From Halomonas heilongjiangensis (GTDB lineage Bacteria > Pseudomonadota > Gammaproteobacteria > Pseudomonadales > Halomonadaceae): a stretch of 64,000 bases of DNA. Both the position numbers and the translations under genes were made by a program. Below are positions 8,591-18,591 of the stretch, one piece after another (position 1 is the stretch's first letter; the number at the start of each line of letters is the position of its first letter). Below the pieces are notes generated by a model. It was not told the origin of the DNA, searched no databases, and saw only the letters and a list, made by a program, of their open reading frames with translations. The stretch covers positions 1-64,000 of the forward strand of contig NZ_PNRE01000025.1 of NCBI RefSeq assembly GCF_002879645.1, read 5' to 3'.

Positions 8591-9151
8591 CTAATCCTCC
8601 CTCGATGCGCCAGCCCCGTCGGACGAGTCGGCCTCCCGTCGAGCGTCGTCGGCGTTCTCGTCGGCACAGGCGGGCGTTTCCCGGCGACGCTCCGCTCCGT
8701 CTTCGGCGAGCTCGGCATCGTCGATCGCCTCGGGGGCATCGTCTGCCGTCTCGGGTTCGCTCGCCTGGCGGGTCCACTGCCTCAGACGCTGGGCCAGTTC
8801 GCCGGCCAGGGGCTTGAGGCGTTCCCGATAGTCGGCGTCGTAGTCGTCCAGGCCGTCGCGGATGCCGTAATGGTCGCCGGAGAACATCCGTCGCAAGGCG
8901 CGCCGGCGCAGGCCGTCGCTGACCCCCTGCCTCAGGAATGCCGTGAAGTCGCTGCCGGGGGGGAGGGTGTCGGGGTCGGGCAGGGTGTGGTCGAGACTGC
9001 CGGGCTCCGGGGGCGGGGGGGCCGGCGCCTCGGGGTCGACCGTCTCGATCTCCGGTGCCTGCTCGACCGCAGCGCGTGCCGTGTCGGGTGCCTCGACGCC
9101 ATCGGTTTCCTCGCCCAGCTTGCGGCGCGACCAGCGGCTCAGGCGGCTCAT
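8591..9151 (-). CDS. DUF3306 protein of formate dehydrogenase loci
   Basis: A 186-residue protein whose middle part (about residues 65-120, DFTAFLRQGVSDGLRRRALRRMF onward) matches DUF3306. The N-terminus has a basic segment (SRLSRWSRRKLGEE) and a proline-rich linker, and the C-terminal 65 residues are highly acidic and probably disordered. Function unknown. The family is found next to DUF3305 and formate dehydrogenase genes. Its ATG overlaps the DUF3305 stop by four bases (ATGA), which points to coupled translation. Confidence 0.8.
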   Translation of the reverse strand: MSRLSRWSRRKLGEETDGVEAPDTARAAVEQAPEIETVDPEAPAPPPPEPGSLDHTLPDPDTLPPGSDFTAFLRQGVSDGLRRRALRRMFSGDHYGIRDGLDDYDADYRERLKPLAGELAQRLRQWTRQASEPETADDAPEAIDDAELAEDGAERRRETPACADENADDARREADSSDGAGASRED

Positions 9152-9579
9152 GCGCTCTGCTCCCGGGCACGGCCCGCCCCCGGGCGTTTCTTCTTGCGTC
9201 CCTCGTCCGGGGCCTCGCCATGACGGGCGAGATAGGCCTCGAGCCAGGCCTGGAGCGCCAGCGGCATAGCCACCTCCAGCACCTGCTGCTCACCATCGAG
9301 CCAGGAAGCCGCGACGTCCTGGCTGGCCGTGATCGCCGAGGGACGAGGCTCGCCACTGCTCTCGCCGCAGCGCACGAACAGCTGGGGCGTGCCGGCGTCG
9401 AGGTTGAAGCGGTAGGCGGCGCGCTCGGTGAGGTAGAGCTGCAGCGTCAGCACCCAGGGACCGCCATCCCCGGGGGTCAGGTCGACGATCCGCCATTGGG
9501 TGGAGGGGAAGCCCTTGACACGCCGGGACTCGCTCGCCAGATCGAGACTCAGGGGGCGGTGGCTGCTGGCGTGGGTCAT
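9148..9579 (-). CDS. DUF3305 protein of formate dehydrogenase loci
   Basis: A 143-residue protein of the DUF3305 family, containing WRIVDLTPGDGG and LYLTERAAYRFNL in the first half and a basic tail (GRKKKRPGAGRAREQ). Function unknown; it travels with DUF3306 and FDH genes. The frame is open further upstream, but the ATG at 9579 is preceded by GAGAG at a normal distance, whereas the ATG at 9606 has no ribosome site. It is probably the first gene of the formate dehydrogenase operon and is divergent from fdhD, with 93 bases between them for two promoters. Confidence 0.8.
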   Translation of the reverse strand: MTHASSHRPLSLDLASESRRVKGFPSTQWRIVDLTPGDGGPWVLTLQLYLTERAAYRFNLDAGTPQLFVRCGESSGEPRPSAITASQDVAASWLDGEQQVLEVAMPLALQAWLEAYLARHGEAPDEGRKKKRPGAGRAREQSA

Positions 9580-9672
9580 GGATGTCGCTCTCGCCAAAGT
9601 TGTCATTTCAGTAAAGACACTAGGCGGAGGGAATGCCATCATCGTCAATCAACGCTTTGTCCAGGAGCCGTG

Positions 9673-10512
9673 ATGCACGACATCAGCCTGAGCCAGGCGC
9701 GCCTGCCCGCCACCCTGGAGATCGAGGTGCTCGACGAATACGGCGAGCCCCGTCGCCAGGCGATCGCCGCCGAGCGCGCCCTGACCGTCTACCTCAACAG
9801 GCGCGAGATCGTTACCCTGATGACCCTGGGGGCCGACCCCGAGGCCCTGGTGGTGGGCTACCTGCGCAACCAGGGATTTCTCGCCGAGCGCGAGCACCTC
9901 GCGGCGGTGCATGTGGACTGGGAGGTGGAGGCCGCCGCGGTGGTCACGCGGCATCTGCCCGAGGACCTCGAGGAACGATTGGGGACTCGTACCGTGACCA
10001 CCGGCTGCGGCCAGGGCACGGTGTTCGGCCGCCTGCTCGAGGCCACCTCGCTCAAGGCCCTGCCGGCCACCCGGTTGCGCCAGTCGGTGCTCTACCGCCT
10101 GCTCGAGAACCTCGGCGCCTATAACGAGACCTACCGCAGCGCCGGCGCCGTGCACGGCTGCGCGCTGTGCCGGCAAGATGTGGTGCTGGACTTCGTCGAG
10201 GACGTGGGGCGTCACAACGCCGTCGATACCCTGGCGGGGCGCCAGTGGCTGGGGGAGGCGGCAAGCGCCGATGCGGATATCTTCTACACCACCGGCCGAT
10301 TGACCTCGGAAATGGTGCTCAAGGTGGCCCAGATGGGCATCGCGGTGCTGGTGTCGCGCTCCGGCGTGACCCAGAAGGGGGTGGAACTCGCCGAGCGCTT
10401 CGGGGTGCTGCTGATCGCCCGGGCCAAGGGGCGTCACTTCCAGGCGATCAACGCCGGCGAGCGCCTCGACCTGGACGCCGTGCCCCCGCGGCGACCGGGC
10501 GACCGCCGCTAG
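9673..10512 (+). CDS. fdhD: Formate dehydrogenase accessory sulfurtransferase FdhD
   Basis: A 279-residue FdhD-family protein. FdhD takes sulfur from IscS and transfers it to the molybdenum cofactor, which formate dehydrogenase needs for activity. The reactive cysteine pair is visible as CALC near residue 165 (VHGCALCRQD). Downstream are the conserved EDVGRHNAVD and TTGRLTSEMV segments. An AGGAG site lies 5 bases before the ATG. It is divergent from the FDH operon and ends 16 bases before the converging regulator gene. Confidence 0.95.
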   Translation: MHDISLSQARLPATLEIEVLDEYGEPRRQAIAAERALTVYLNRREIVTLMTLGADPEALVVGYLRNQGFLAEREHLAAVHVDWEVEAAAVVTRHLPEDLEERLGTRTVTTGCGQGTVFGRLLEATSLKALPATRLRQSVLYRLLENLGAYNETYRSAGAVHGCALCRQDVVLDFVEDVGRHNAVDTLAGRQWLGEAASADADIFYTTGRLTSEMVLKVAQMGIAVLVSRSGVTQKGVELAERFGVLLIARAKGRHFQAINAGERLDLDAVPPRRPGDRR

Positions 10513-10528
10513 GAGCCTACCTGGTCGT

Positions 10529-11164
10529 TCATGGAGAGTTCTCGCCCCGGGTGCAGACGGAGAGCACCACGGCATCCTCCTCGCTGAGCGACACCAGGGC
10601 GTGGCCCATGTCGCTGTCGAAGTAGATGCTGTCGCCCTGCACCAGCTGGAGTGGCTCGTAGAACTCGGTGTAGAGCAGGATCTCGCCGTCGAGCACCATC
10701 AGGAACTCCTCGCCGTCGTGGCGCACCCACTCGCTGAATTCGTCGAAGCTGCGCGCCCGCACGATGGTCTTGAAGGGGATCATGCGCTTCTGGGCCAGTT
10801 CACAGCTGAGCAGCTCGTGCTCGTAGGTGGGGGTGGGGTGCTGCTGGCCGTGGCCACGACGGGTCAGGTCGCGCCTGCCCATGGTGCGCGTCTGGGCCCG
10901 GGGCGGAGAGAGCAACTGCGGCAGGTCGATGCCGAGCCCGCCGATCAGTTTCTGCACGGCGGTAAAGGTGGGGGAGATCTGGTCGTTCTCGATCTTGGAA
11001 AGCGTCGAACGCGCCAGCCCGGTGCGCTGGCTCACGTCCTCCAGGGTCCACTGGTTGGCGAGGCGGATCTCCTTGAGTCGCTCACCGAGGCGCAGTGGCT
11101 CGACGAAGGGCTTGCGCCCCGAGGCGATGCGCAGGGCAGCGTCCTGATCGGTGGTGGCGGTCAT
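10529..11164 (-). CDS. XRE-family regulator with cupin domain
   Basis: A 211-residue transcription factor. A helix-turn-helix at about residues 25-85 (LGERLKEIRLANQWTLEDVS, then GLARSTLSKIENDQISPT) is followed by a C-terminal cupin domain at 135-205. That domain carries the pattern VRHDGEEFLMVLDGEILLYTE and a late ...DSIYFDSDMGHAL histidine. Regulators of this build (SutR, PuuR types) usually sense small organic or amino compounds. The ligand cannot be told from sequence. The neighbouring deacetylase-like gene lies downstream of its promoter side and could be a target. Confidence 0.88.
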   Translation of the reverse strand: MTATTDQDAALRIASGRKPFVEPLRLGERLKEIRLANQWTLEDVSQRTGLARSTLSKIENDQISPTFTAVQKLIGGLGIDLPQLLSPPRAQTRTMGRRDLTRRGHGQQHPTPTYEHELLSCELAQKRMIPFKTIVRARSFDEFSEWVRHDGEEFLMVLDGEILLYTEFYEPLQLVQGDSIYFDSDMGHALVSLSEEDAVVLSVCTRGENSP

Positions 11165-11179
11165 GGGCGGTTCACTATC

Positions 11180-11194
11180 GGAAACAGAATTTCC
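11180..11194. promoter_or_regulatory. Small inverted repeat upstream of the XRE-cupin gene
   Basis: GGAAA-CAGAA-TTTCC lies 15 bases upstream of the regulator's start codon. Regulators of this class often repress themselves from such sites, so this is a possible operator. The arms are only five bases, which weakens the case. Confidence 0.25.
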
Positions 11195-11285
11195 ACCAGC
11201 CTACCACAACGGCTGCCCCTCGCCTCGCATGAACGACCCGCAATGGTGGCGATTGCGACATGCCCAGCCGAAGGAATGACCGGTG

Positions 11286-11302
11286 GCGGGTTTCCCACCC
11301 GC
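11286..11302 (-). terminator. Hairpin after the deacetylase-like gene
   Basis: GCGGGT-TTCCC-ACCCGC forms a 6-bp GC-rich stem starting 12 bases after the stop codon at 11314. There is no T-run after it, so it may aid termination or simply stabilise the message end. Confidence 0.35.
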
Positions 11303-11313
11303 AGGAAACGCCA

Positions 11314-12249
11314 TCAGGTGTCGAAGGGTTGGCCGAGCAGGGCCTTGAGGTGTGCCTCGACGCTGCGCCCCAGGGATTCCAGGTGATAGCCGCCCTCGAG
11401 CACCGAGACCAGGCGGTTGTCGGCATAGAGGGCGGCGACCTCCATGGCCAGGCGGGTGACCCAGTGAAAGTCCTCGTCCTCGAGGCACAGCTCGGCCATC
11501 TCGTCCTCACGGTGAGCATCGAAGCCCGCCGAGACCAGCACGATCTCCGGCTTGAAGGCGTGCAGGGCCGGCAGCCAGTCGTCCTCGACGGCGCGGCGGA
11601 AGGCGGCACCGTCGGTGCCGGCCGGCAGCGGGGTGTTGACCACGTTCTGCCACTCGCTGCGCAGGTAGCGCCAGGGGTAGAAGGGGTACTGGAAGCTGGT
11701 GCAGACCAGCACCTCGGGGTCATCCTTGAAGATGTCGATGGTGCCGTTGCACTGGTGGACGTCGAAGTCGAGGATGGCGACCTTGCGGGCGCCGTACTTC
11801 GCCCTGGCGTGGGCCGCCCCCACCGCCACGTTGTTGTAGAAGCAGAAGCCCATGGCATCGGTGGCCTCGGCGTGGTGGCCCGGCGGGCGCACCGCGCAGA
11901 AGACGTTGTCGGCCTGGCCACGGAACACCTGGTCGACGCCGCGGATGACCGCGCCGGCCGCCATGCGTGCGGCCTGCAGGCTGTCGGGATTCATCAGGGT
12001 ATCACTGTCCAGGGAGACGATACCCTGTTCGGGCACGCACTTGTCGAGTGCCTGCAGGTGTCGCAGCGGGTGCACCCGGGCGAGCTCCTCCCGGGAGGCT
12101 TCCCGGGCATCCGACTGCATGGTCTGCTGCAGCACCCCGGAGAGGGACAGCCGCGCCCGGATCGCCTCCAGTCGCAGGGGGCTCTCGGGGTGTTCGGGGC
12201 CCATGTGATGCAGCTGGCAATCGGGGTGGGTGATGAAGGCGGTGATCAT
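11314..12249 (-). CDS. Histone deacetylase-like amidohydrolase (class II type)
   Basis: A 311-residue zinc amidohydrolase of the HDAC/acetoin-utilisation/acetylpolyamine family. The catalytic set is present: paired histidines in RPPGHHAEA near residue 140, metal ligands DxH in DFDVHQCNGT near 185, the third aspartate in SAGFDAH near 250, and the tyrosine in LEGGYH near 285. The usual HHGNGT is HQCNGT here. Substrates in bacteria include acetyl-lysine and acetylpolyamines; the sequence alone does not decide. It is divergent from a protein acetyltransferase gene 128 bases away, which makes a protein deacetylation role attractive but unproved. GGAG precedes the ATG at 12249. Confidence 0.9.
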   Translation of the reverse strand: MITAFITHPDCQLHHMGPEHPESPLRLEAIRARLSLSGVLQQTMQSDAREASREELARVHPLRHLQALDKCVPEQGIVSLDSDTLMNPDSLQAARMAAGAVIRGVDQVFRGQADNVFCAVRPPGHHAEATDAMGFCFYNNVAVGAAHARAKYGARKVAILDFDVHQCNGTIDIFKDDPEVLVCTSFQYPFYPWRYLRSEWQNVVNTPLPAGTDGAAFRRAVEDDWLPALHAFKPEIVLVSAGFDAHREDEMAELCLEDEDFHWVTRLAMEVAALYADNRLVSVLEGGYHLESLGRSVEAHLKALLGQPFDT

Positions 12250-12377
12250 GCGTGGGCTCCAGGGGGAATGGCGTCACGATAATCGTCGTCGCCCCTTGCA
12301 CGACAGTGTCAATAGGTCGTACACAGGAGGCAACCATCGGAACCAGCCGTCACGGGAGACATCCCGGGGAGAGAGCC

Positions 12378-15125
12378 TTGAGCACCCGTTTCCTGCGCCA
12401 CTTCTTCGAGCCGCGCACCCTGGCGGTGATCGGCGCCTCCGAGAAGTCCCATTCCCTCGGCGGCCTGGTGATCCGCAACCTCCAGGAGGCCGGCTTTCCC
12501 GGTGCCGTCTGGGCGGTCAACCCCAAGGGGTACGCATCGGTCTTCGGCCAGCCCTGTGTCGCTCGTGTCGCGCAGTTACCCGAGATACCGGACCTGGCGG
12601 TGATCTGCTCGCCGGTCGAGACCGTGCCGGGACGCATCGCCAGGCTGGGGCGCTTCGGCGTCAAGGCTGCGCTGGTACTCTCGGGCGGCGCCCATCTCGA
12701 CGACGACCACGGCGACAAGGGCTCGATCCGCAGTCGCATGCTGGCGGCCGCCCGCGAGTCGGGGATCCGGGTGCTGGGGCCGGAGTGCATGGGGTTGATC
12801 GTGCCCGGGCGCAGGCTCAATGCCTCCTATGCCAGCCAGCCGGTCAAGGCGGGCCGGGTCGCCTACCTCGGCCAGTCCGGCATGCTCGGCAATGCCATGA
12901 TCGACTGGGCCGCCGGGCGCGGCATCGGCTTCTCGCACCTGATCACCGTCGGCGACAGCGTCGACGTGATGCTCCCCGATCTCCTCGACTACATCAACCA
13001 GTATGCGCCGACCCAGGCCATCCTGCTGCACCTGGAGCGCATCCTCGATGCCCAGCACTTCATGACCGCACTGCGCGACGCCTCCCGGCATCGCCTGGTG
13101 CTGGCGATCAAGAGCGGGCGCACCGCAGAGTCGGACCTCACCGGCCTGCCGCCGACCCCAGGGGTGGCCAATCGCGACCAGCTCTTCGATGCCGCCTTCG
13201 CCCGGGCCGGGGTGGTGCGGGTCAATGACTCCGACGAGCTGTTCGACGCCCTGGAGACCCTGTCGCGAATGAAGCCGCTGCGCGGCGATCGTCTGGCCAT
13301 CGTCTCCAACGGCCTGGGGCCGGCGCTGCTGGCCATCGACAAGCTGATCAGCGCCGGCGGCAAGCTGGCCGGCTTCAGCGAAGAGACCCACCGGGCGCTG
13401 CTCGAAGGCGGCTTCGACATGAGTCGCCCCGGCGACAACCCGGTGGACCTGGGGGGCAACGCCACCCCGGAGAAGCTGGTGGACGCCCTGGAGATCGTCG
13501 CCGCCGATGCCGGCGTCGACGCCGTGCTGGTGGTCCACGCCCCGACCCGACTGGCCCCGTCGAAGACCACGGCCCAGGCGATCATCGCCCATCGCAAGCG
13601 CTTCCGGCGCAACCTGCTGACCAGTTGGATGGGGCTGGAAGAGGCGCTGTCGGCACGCCACGAATGCAACCTGGCCGGGATTCCCACCTACCTCTCGCCG
13701 GAGAAGGCGGTGAAGGCCTTCATGCACATGGTCGATTACCAGCGTGTGCAGGCGCTGCTGCAGGAGACCCCGCCGAGCCTGCCGTTCACCACCACCGCGG
13801 ACATCCGCCGGCGCTGCCGCACCCTGATCGCGGAGGCCCGGGCCAACGGGCGCGAGTGCCTGGCCCACTCGGAGACCGCCCAGGTGCTCGAGGCCTACGG
13901 CATCCCCGTGGCCCCCAGCCGCTACGTGACGACGCCGGAGGCGGGCGCGTCCGCCGCGGCGGACTTCGACGGTCCCATGGCGCTCAAGGTGGTGCACGAG
14001 GGCAATTGCCGGCCGTTCCGCTACCGCAAGCACCCCCACAAGCTCTCCGCCGGCCTGCTGCAGGACCTGGCAACGCCGCAACAGGTCGCCGAGGGCATGC
14101 GCCGGCTCGAGGAGAAGGTGGCCGAGAAGTTTCCCGCCTTCGAGATCCGCGAGTACTGTCTGCAGCCGATGCAGCGCGGCAAGCACTCGATGCAGCTCTG
14201 TGCCGGCATCACCCGCGACCCGGTGTTCGGGCCGGTGGTGGTGTTCGGCATCGGCGGCTACAAGGTCAACATCCTCGCCGACCGCCAGGTGGCGCTGCCG
14301 CCGCTCAACATGCGCCTGGCGGAGGACATGATCGGGCGTACCCATGCGGCGCGCCTGATCCGCGAACACTCGAGCGACCCGGGCCGGGACATCGAGCGGC
14401 TCTGCGAGATGCTGGTCAAGCTGTCGCAGATGGCCAGCGACCTGCTGGAACTGCGTGGCCTGGAGCTCAACCCGTTGCTGCTCAATCGCGACGGCATGGT
14501 GGCCCTGGATTTCGCCCTGGACCTGGGTGCCCCGGCACGTTTCGCGATCATGCCCTACCCGGAAGAGCTGCGCGAGTGGGTCACCCTCAGCAACGGCTGG
14601 GAGGTGGAGGTGCGGCCGATCCGCGCCGAGGATGCCCCGCTGATCACCAGTTTCCACACCCAGCTGTCCGAGGAGAGCATCCGCTTCCGCTATTTCCACA
14701 ACAAGTCGGACCTGACCCAGCGCGACCTGTCGATCCTCTCCCACATCAACTATGACCGGCAGATGGCCTTCATCGCCGAGCACCCGCGGGACGACGGCAG
14801 CAAGGAGATGCTGGGCGTGGTGCGGGTGTGGAACGACCCGGACAACATCCGTACCGAGTTCTCGATCATCATCCGCGACGATCTCCAGGGGCTCGGCATC
14901 GGCAGCCTGCTGATGAACAAGATGATCGGCTACTGCCGGAGCGTCGGTACCCTGGAGATGATCGGCAAGATCATGGTCGACAACCATCCCATGCGGGCGC
15001 TGATGAAGCACCTGGGGTTCCGTTGCCGCTACAACATGGAGGAGCAGGTGGTGGATGCGGTGCTACGGCTCAATGAGCCGGAGAGCGAGTGGCAGCGGCA
15101 TCGCCTGGAGAGCCAGCCCGACTGA
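12378..15125 (+). CDS. Pat/YfiQ-type protein lysine acetyltransferase (acyl-CoA synthetase-like plus GNAT)
   Basis: A 915-residue two-part protein. Residues up to about 700 resemble NDP-forming acyl-CoA synthetase: a CoA-binding Rossmann domain (FFEPRTLAVIGASEKS), a ligase domain with GPECMGLIVPG, and an ATP-grasp-like region around 480-700. The last 170 residues are a GNAT domain with the acetyl-CoA loop DDLQGLGIGSLLM. Homologues such as E. coli PatZ acetylate lysines of metabolic enzymes, notably acetyl-CoA synthetase. I place the start at the TTG at 12378, directly after GGGGAGAG and at the conserved N-terminus; the frame is open further upstream without a good ribosome site. Confidence 0.9.
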   Translation: MSTRFLRHFFEPRTLAVIGASEKSHSLGGLVIRNLQEAGFPGAVWAVNPKGYASVFGQPCVARVAQLPEIPDLAVICSPVETVPGRIARLGRFGVKAALVLSGGAHLDDDHGDKGSIRSRMLAAARESGIRVLGPECMGLIVPGRRLNASYASQPVKAGRVAYLGQSGMLGNAMIDWAAGRGIGFSHLITVGDSVDVMLPDLLDYINQYAPTQAILLHLERILDAQHFMTALRDASRHRLVLAIKSGRTAESDLTGLPPTPGVANRDQLFDAAFARAGVVRVNDSDELFDALETLSRMKPLRGDRLAIVSNGLGPALLAIDKLISAGGKLAGFSEETHRALLEGGFDMSRPGDNPVDLGGNATPEKLVDALEIVAADAGVDAVLVVHAPTRLAPSKTTAQAIIAHRKRFRRNLLTSWMGLEEALSARHECNLAGIPTYLSPEKAVKAFMHMVDYQRVQALLQETPPSLPFTTTADIRRRCRTLIAEARANGRECLAHSETAQVLEAYGIPVAPSRYVTTPEAGASAAADFDGPMALKVVHEGNCRPFRYRKHPHKLSAGLLQDLATPQQVAEGMRRLEEKVAEKFPAFEIREYCLQPMQRGKHSMQLCAGITRDPVFGPVVVFGIGGYKVNILADRQVALPPLNMRLAEDMIGRTHAARLIREHSSDPGRDIERLCEMLVKLSQMASDLLELRGLELNPLLLNRDGMVALDFALDLGAPARFAIMPYPEELREWVTLSNGWEVEVRPIRAEDAPLITSFHTQLSEESIRFRYFHNKSDLTQRDLSILSHINYDRQMAFIAEHPRDDGSKEMLGVVRVWNDPDNIRTEFSIIIRDDLQGLGIGSLLMNKMIGYCRSVGTLEMIGKIMVDNHPMRALMKHLGFRCRYNMEEQVVDAVLRLNEPESEWQRHRLESQPD

Positions 15126-15165
15126 GGAGGGGGCCCGCTGTGGGCAGGCCCGCGGATGGTCCGGC

Positions 15166-15807
15166 TCAGGGGGCCAGGCGGAAGTGGTTCCACTGGCCGT
15201 CGCGCCGCTCGTAGCGGATCCGGTCGTGCAGGCGGCTGGGCTGGCCCTGCCAGAACTCGATCATCTCGGGAATGACCCGGTAGCCGCCCCAGTGCACCGG
15301 CCGGGGAATCTCCTGGCCCTCGTAGGCCTGTTCGAAGCGGTGCTCGCGCTCCTCGATCCAGGTGCGGCCGGGAATCACCACGCTCTGGGTGGCGACCCAG
15401 GCACCCAACTGGCTGGCACGGGGGCGGCTGGCGAAATAGGCATCGGACTCCGCCTCGCTGACCTGCTCCACGCGCCCCTCGACGCGCACTTGCCGCGACA
15501 GCGAGGGCCACCAGAACACCAGGGCCGCATGGGGCACGTTGGTGAGCTCGCTACCCTTGTGGCTGTGGTAGTTGGTGTAGAAGACCAGACCCTGGGCGTC
15601 GACACCCTTGAGCAGCACCACCCGGGCATGGGGCAGTCCCTGGCTGTCGGCGGTGGCCAGCGTCATGGTGTTGCCGTCCTCGCCTTCCGCTTCCAGGGCC
15701 AGCGCCAGCCACTCGTCGAACAGCACCATGGGGTCGGTGGTGACCTGGGGCTCGTCCAGGTTTCCCCCCTCATAGTCGCGTCGGATATCGGCGATGTTGC
15801 GTGTCAT
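15166..15807 (-). CDS. pdxH: Pyridoxamine 5'-phosphate oxidase PdxH
   Basis: A 213-residue FMN enzyme that oxidises pyridoxine or pyridoxamine phosphate to pyridoxal phosphate in the cytoplasm. Visible signatures include NTMTLATADSQGLPHARVVLLK near residue 45-65, FYTNYHSHKGSEL near 75, and the C-terminal family signature around WQGQPSRLHDRIRYER to the end. Length is normal for the family. It converges on the acetyltransferase gene with a 40-base gap. Confidence 0.96.
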   Translation of the reverse strand: MTRNIADIRRDYEGGNLDEPQVTTDPMVLFDEWLALALEAEGEDGNTMTLATADSQGLPHARVVLLKGVDAQGLVFYTNYHSHKGSELTNVPHAALVFWWPSLSRQVRVEGRVEQVSEAESDAYFASRPRASQLGAWVATQSVVIPGRTWIEEREHRFEQAYEGQEIPRPVHWGGYRVIPEMIEFWQGQPSRLHDRIRYERRDGQWNHFRLAP

Positions 15808-15906
15808 GTCGTTCTCCTCGAGATTTGTTCCATGGTCGCCGCTCGCGGGGTAGAGCTCAACACCTTCATGGCAACGGCAGACGTTTTCTTGGGCCAGGGC
15901 AGCCGG

Positions 15907-17317
<1,411 letters not shown>

Positions 17318-17400
17318 GCGGACTCCTTGGTCCCGGCGGGGAGGGGCGGGGCGGTGATCAGAGATAAAGTGGCGCTATTGTAGAAGGCCGCCAGGCCGGG

Positions 17401-17844
17401 TCACAACCGTGCCTCCGAGAGTGTCTCCTCGGGCAGGCGACGATAGACCCAGGCCTCGCGACCATCGGCGAGTGGCAGGACGACCCGTTCGTAGCGGAGC
17501 CCCAGTCGCTCGTAGCGGTCGAGCCGGGCGAGTTCGGTGGCGCTCACCTCGATCACCTCGCCTTCGACCCGCTCCCCCGGGGCCTCGCTGAGATCGAGCC
17601 CCTCGCGGCGGAAGCCTTCCAGCACAGCGGGTTCCGACTCGCCCATGCGGCCGATGACCACCCAGCGCACCAGTCCCGCGCGCAGGGTGCCGTAGACGAA
17701 CACCTCATGGCGCCCCTCGGCGATGGCCGGCAGGTCGTCGGGCGGGTCATAGGTGAAGGGACTGAGCAGGGTCAGCCACAGCCAGCCCGCCACGGCGAGT
17801 GGCAGGCCGAGCAGGGTCAACAGCAGGAGGCGCAGTCGTGTCAT
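17401..17844 (-). CDS. Membrane-anchored gamma-glutamylcyclotransferase-like protein
   Basis: A 147-residue protein with one N-terminal membrane segment (LLLLTLLGLPLAVAGWLWLTL) and then a gamma-glutamylcyclotransferase/AIG2-like domain. The substrate loop VFVYGTLRAG lies near residue 47, and the expected acidic residue is in ARLDRYERL near 117. Family members turn gamma-glutamyl amines or peptides into 5-oxoproline, but the anchored, short form has no known substrate. The ATG at 17844 is preferred because it begins directly before the membrane segment; the frame is open 13 codons further. Confidence 0.8.
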   Translation of the reverse strand: MTRLRLLLLTLLGLPLAVAGWLWLTLLSPFTYDPPDDLPAIAEGRHEVFVYGTLRAGLVRWVVIGRMGESEPAVLEGFRREGLDLSEAPGERVEGEVIEVSATELARLDRYERLGLRYERVVLPLADGREAWVYRRLPEETLSEARL

Positions 17845-17964
17845 GGTCGCTCCGGGCGCGCCGGTAAGAGACCATCGTGCCATGGGCGGGCGGCGCTGTC
17901 CGGCTTAAGCCGTCCGACAGGCTCTGCTAGGATGGAGATTCCCCTGACGACCGGGAGGTGGCCC

Positions 17965-18558
17965 ATGACACAGTCGGCACGCGATGATCTGGATTTCAGG
18001 GCCCTGATGGATGATGTGCGCCCCCTCGGGCGGGCACGCAACCGGGCCGACCCCGGCCGTGCCGCGCGCGGCCCCAGCGAGGCCCAGCTGGCCCGCCGGG
18101 AGAGCGCCGCCGCCGAGCCGCAGGGCCGCGACTTCCTCTCCGACGACTTCGTCGACCTGCTGCCGCCCTTCGACCCGCTCGAGTTCCGCCGTGACGGCAT
18201 CCAGCAGGGGGTGGTGGATCGCCTGCGCCATGGCGGTTATGCGGCTCAGGCCCACCTGCACCTGCTGCGTCGCCCCCTCGAGGAGTGCCGGCGGGCCCTG
18301 CCGCCCTTCATCCGGGAGGCCCGCGACCATGACCTGCGCTCGGTGCTGATCATCCATGGCCGGGGCCGCGAGATCGACAGCGCGCCCAACGTGCTGCGCT
18401 CCTACCTCGCCAAGTGGCTGGCCCAGTTCGAGGAGGTCCAGGCCTTTGTCTCGGCGGGGCAGGCCGACGGCGGCCTGGGTGCGACCTGGGTGATGCTGCG
18501 CAAGAGCGAGCGGGCCCGCTCGGCCAACCGCGAACGGCAGCAGAAGCGCCGCGGTTGA
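17965..18558 (+). CDS. Smr-domain protein (SmrA-like)
   Basis: A 197-residue protein whose C-terminal half (about residues 85-185) is a small MutS-related domain with LEECRRALPPFIREA and the conserved IIHGRG. The N-terminal half is charged and probably flexible. Smr domains nick DNA or RNA; SmrA of E. coli is a DNA endonuclease, while SmrB cleaves mRNA in collided ribosomes. Which applies here is unclear. The usual DLHG motif reads HLHLLRR. A GGGAGGTG site precedes the ATG. Divergent from the cyclotransferase-like gene. Confidence 0.85.
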   Translation: MTQSARDDLDFRALMDDVRPLGRARNRADPGRAARGPSEAQLARRESAAAEPQGRDFLSDDFVDLLPPFDPLEFRRDGIQQGVVDRLRHGGYAAQAHLHLLRRPLEECRRALPPFIREARDHDLRSVLIIHGRGREIDSAPNVLRSYLAKWLAQFEEVQAFVSAGQADGGLGATWVMLRKSERARSANRERQQKRRG

Positions 18559-18591
18559 CGGTCGGGGCTGATCCGGGGGCCGGCCCGGCAG

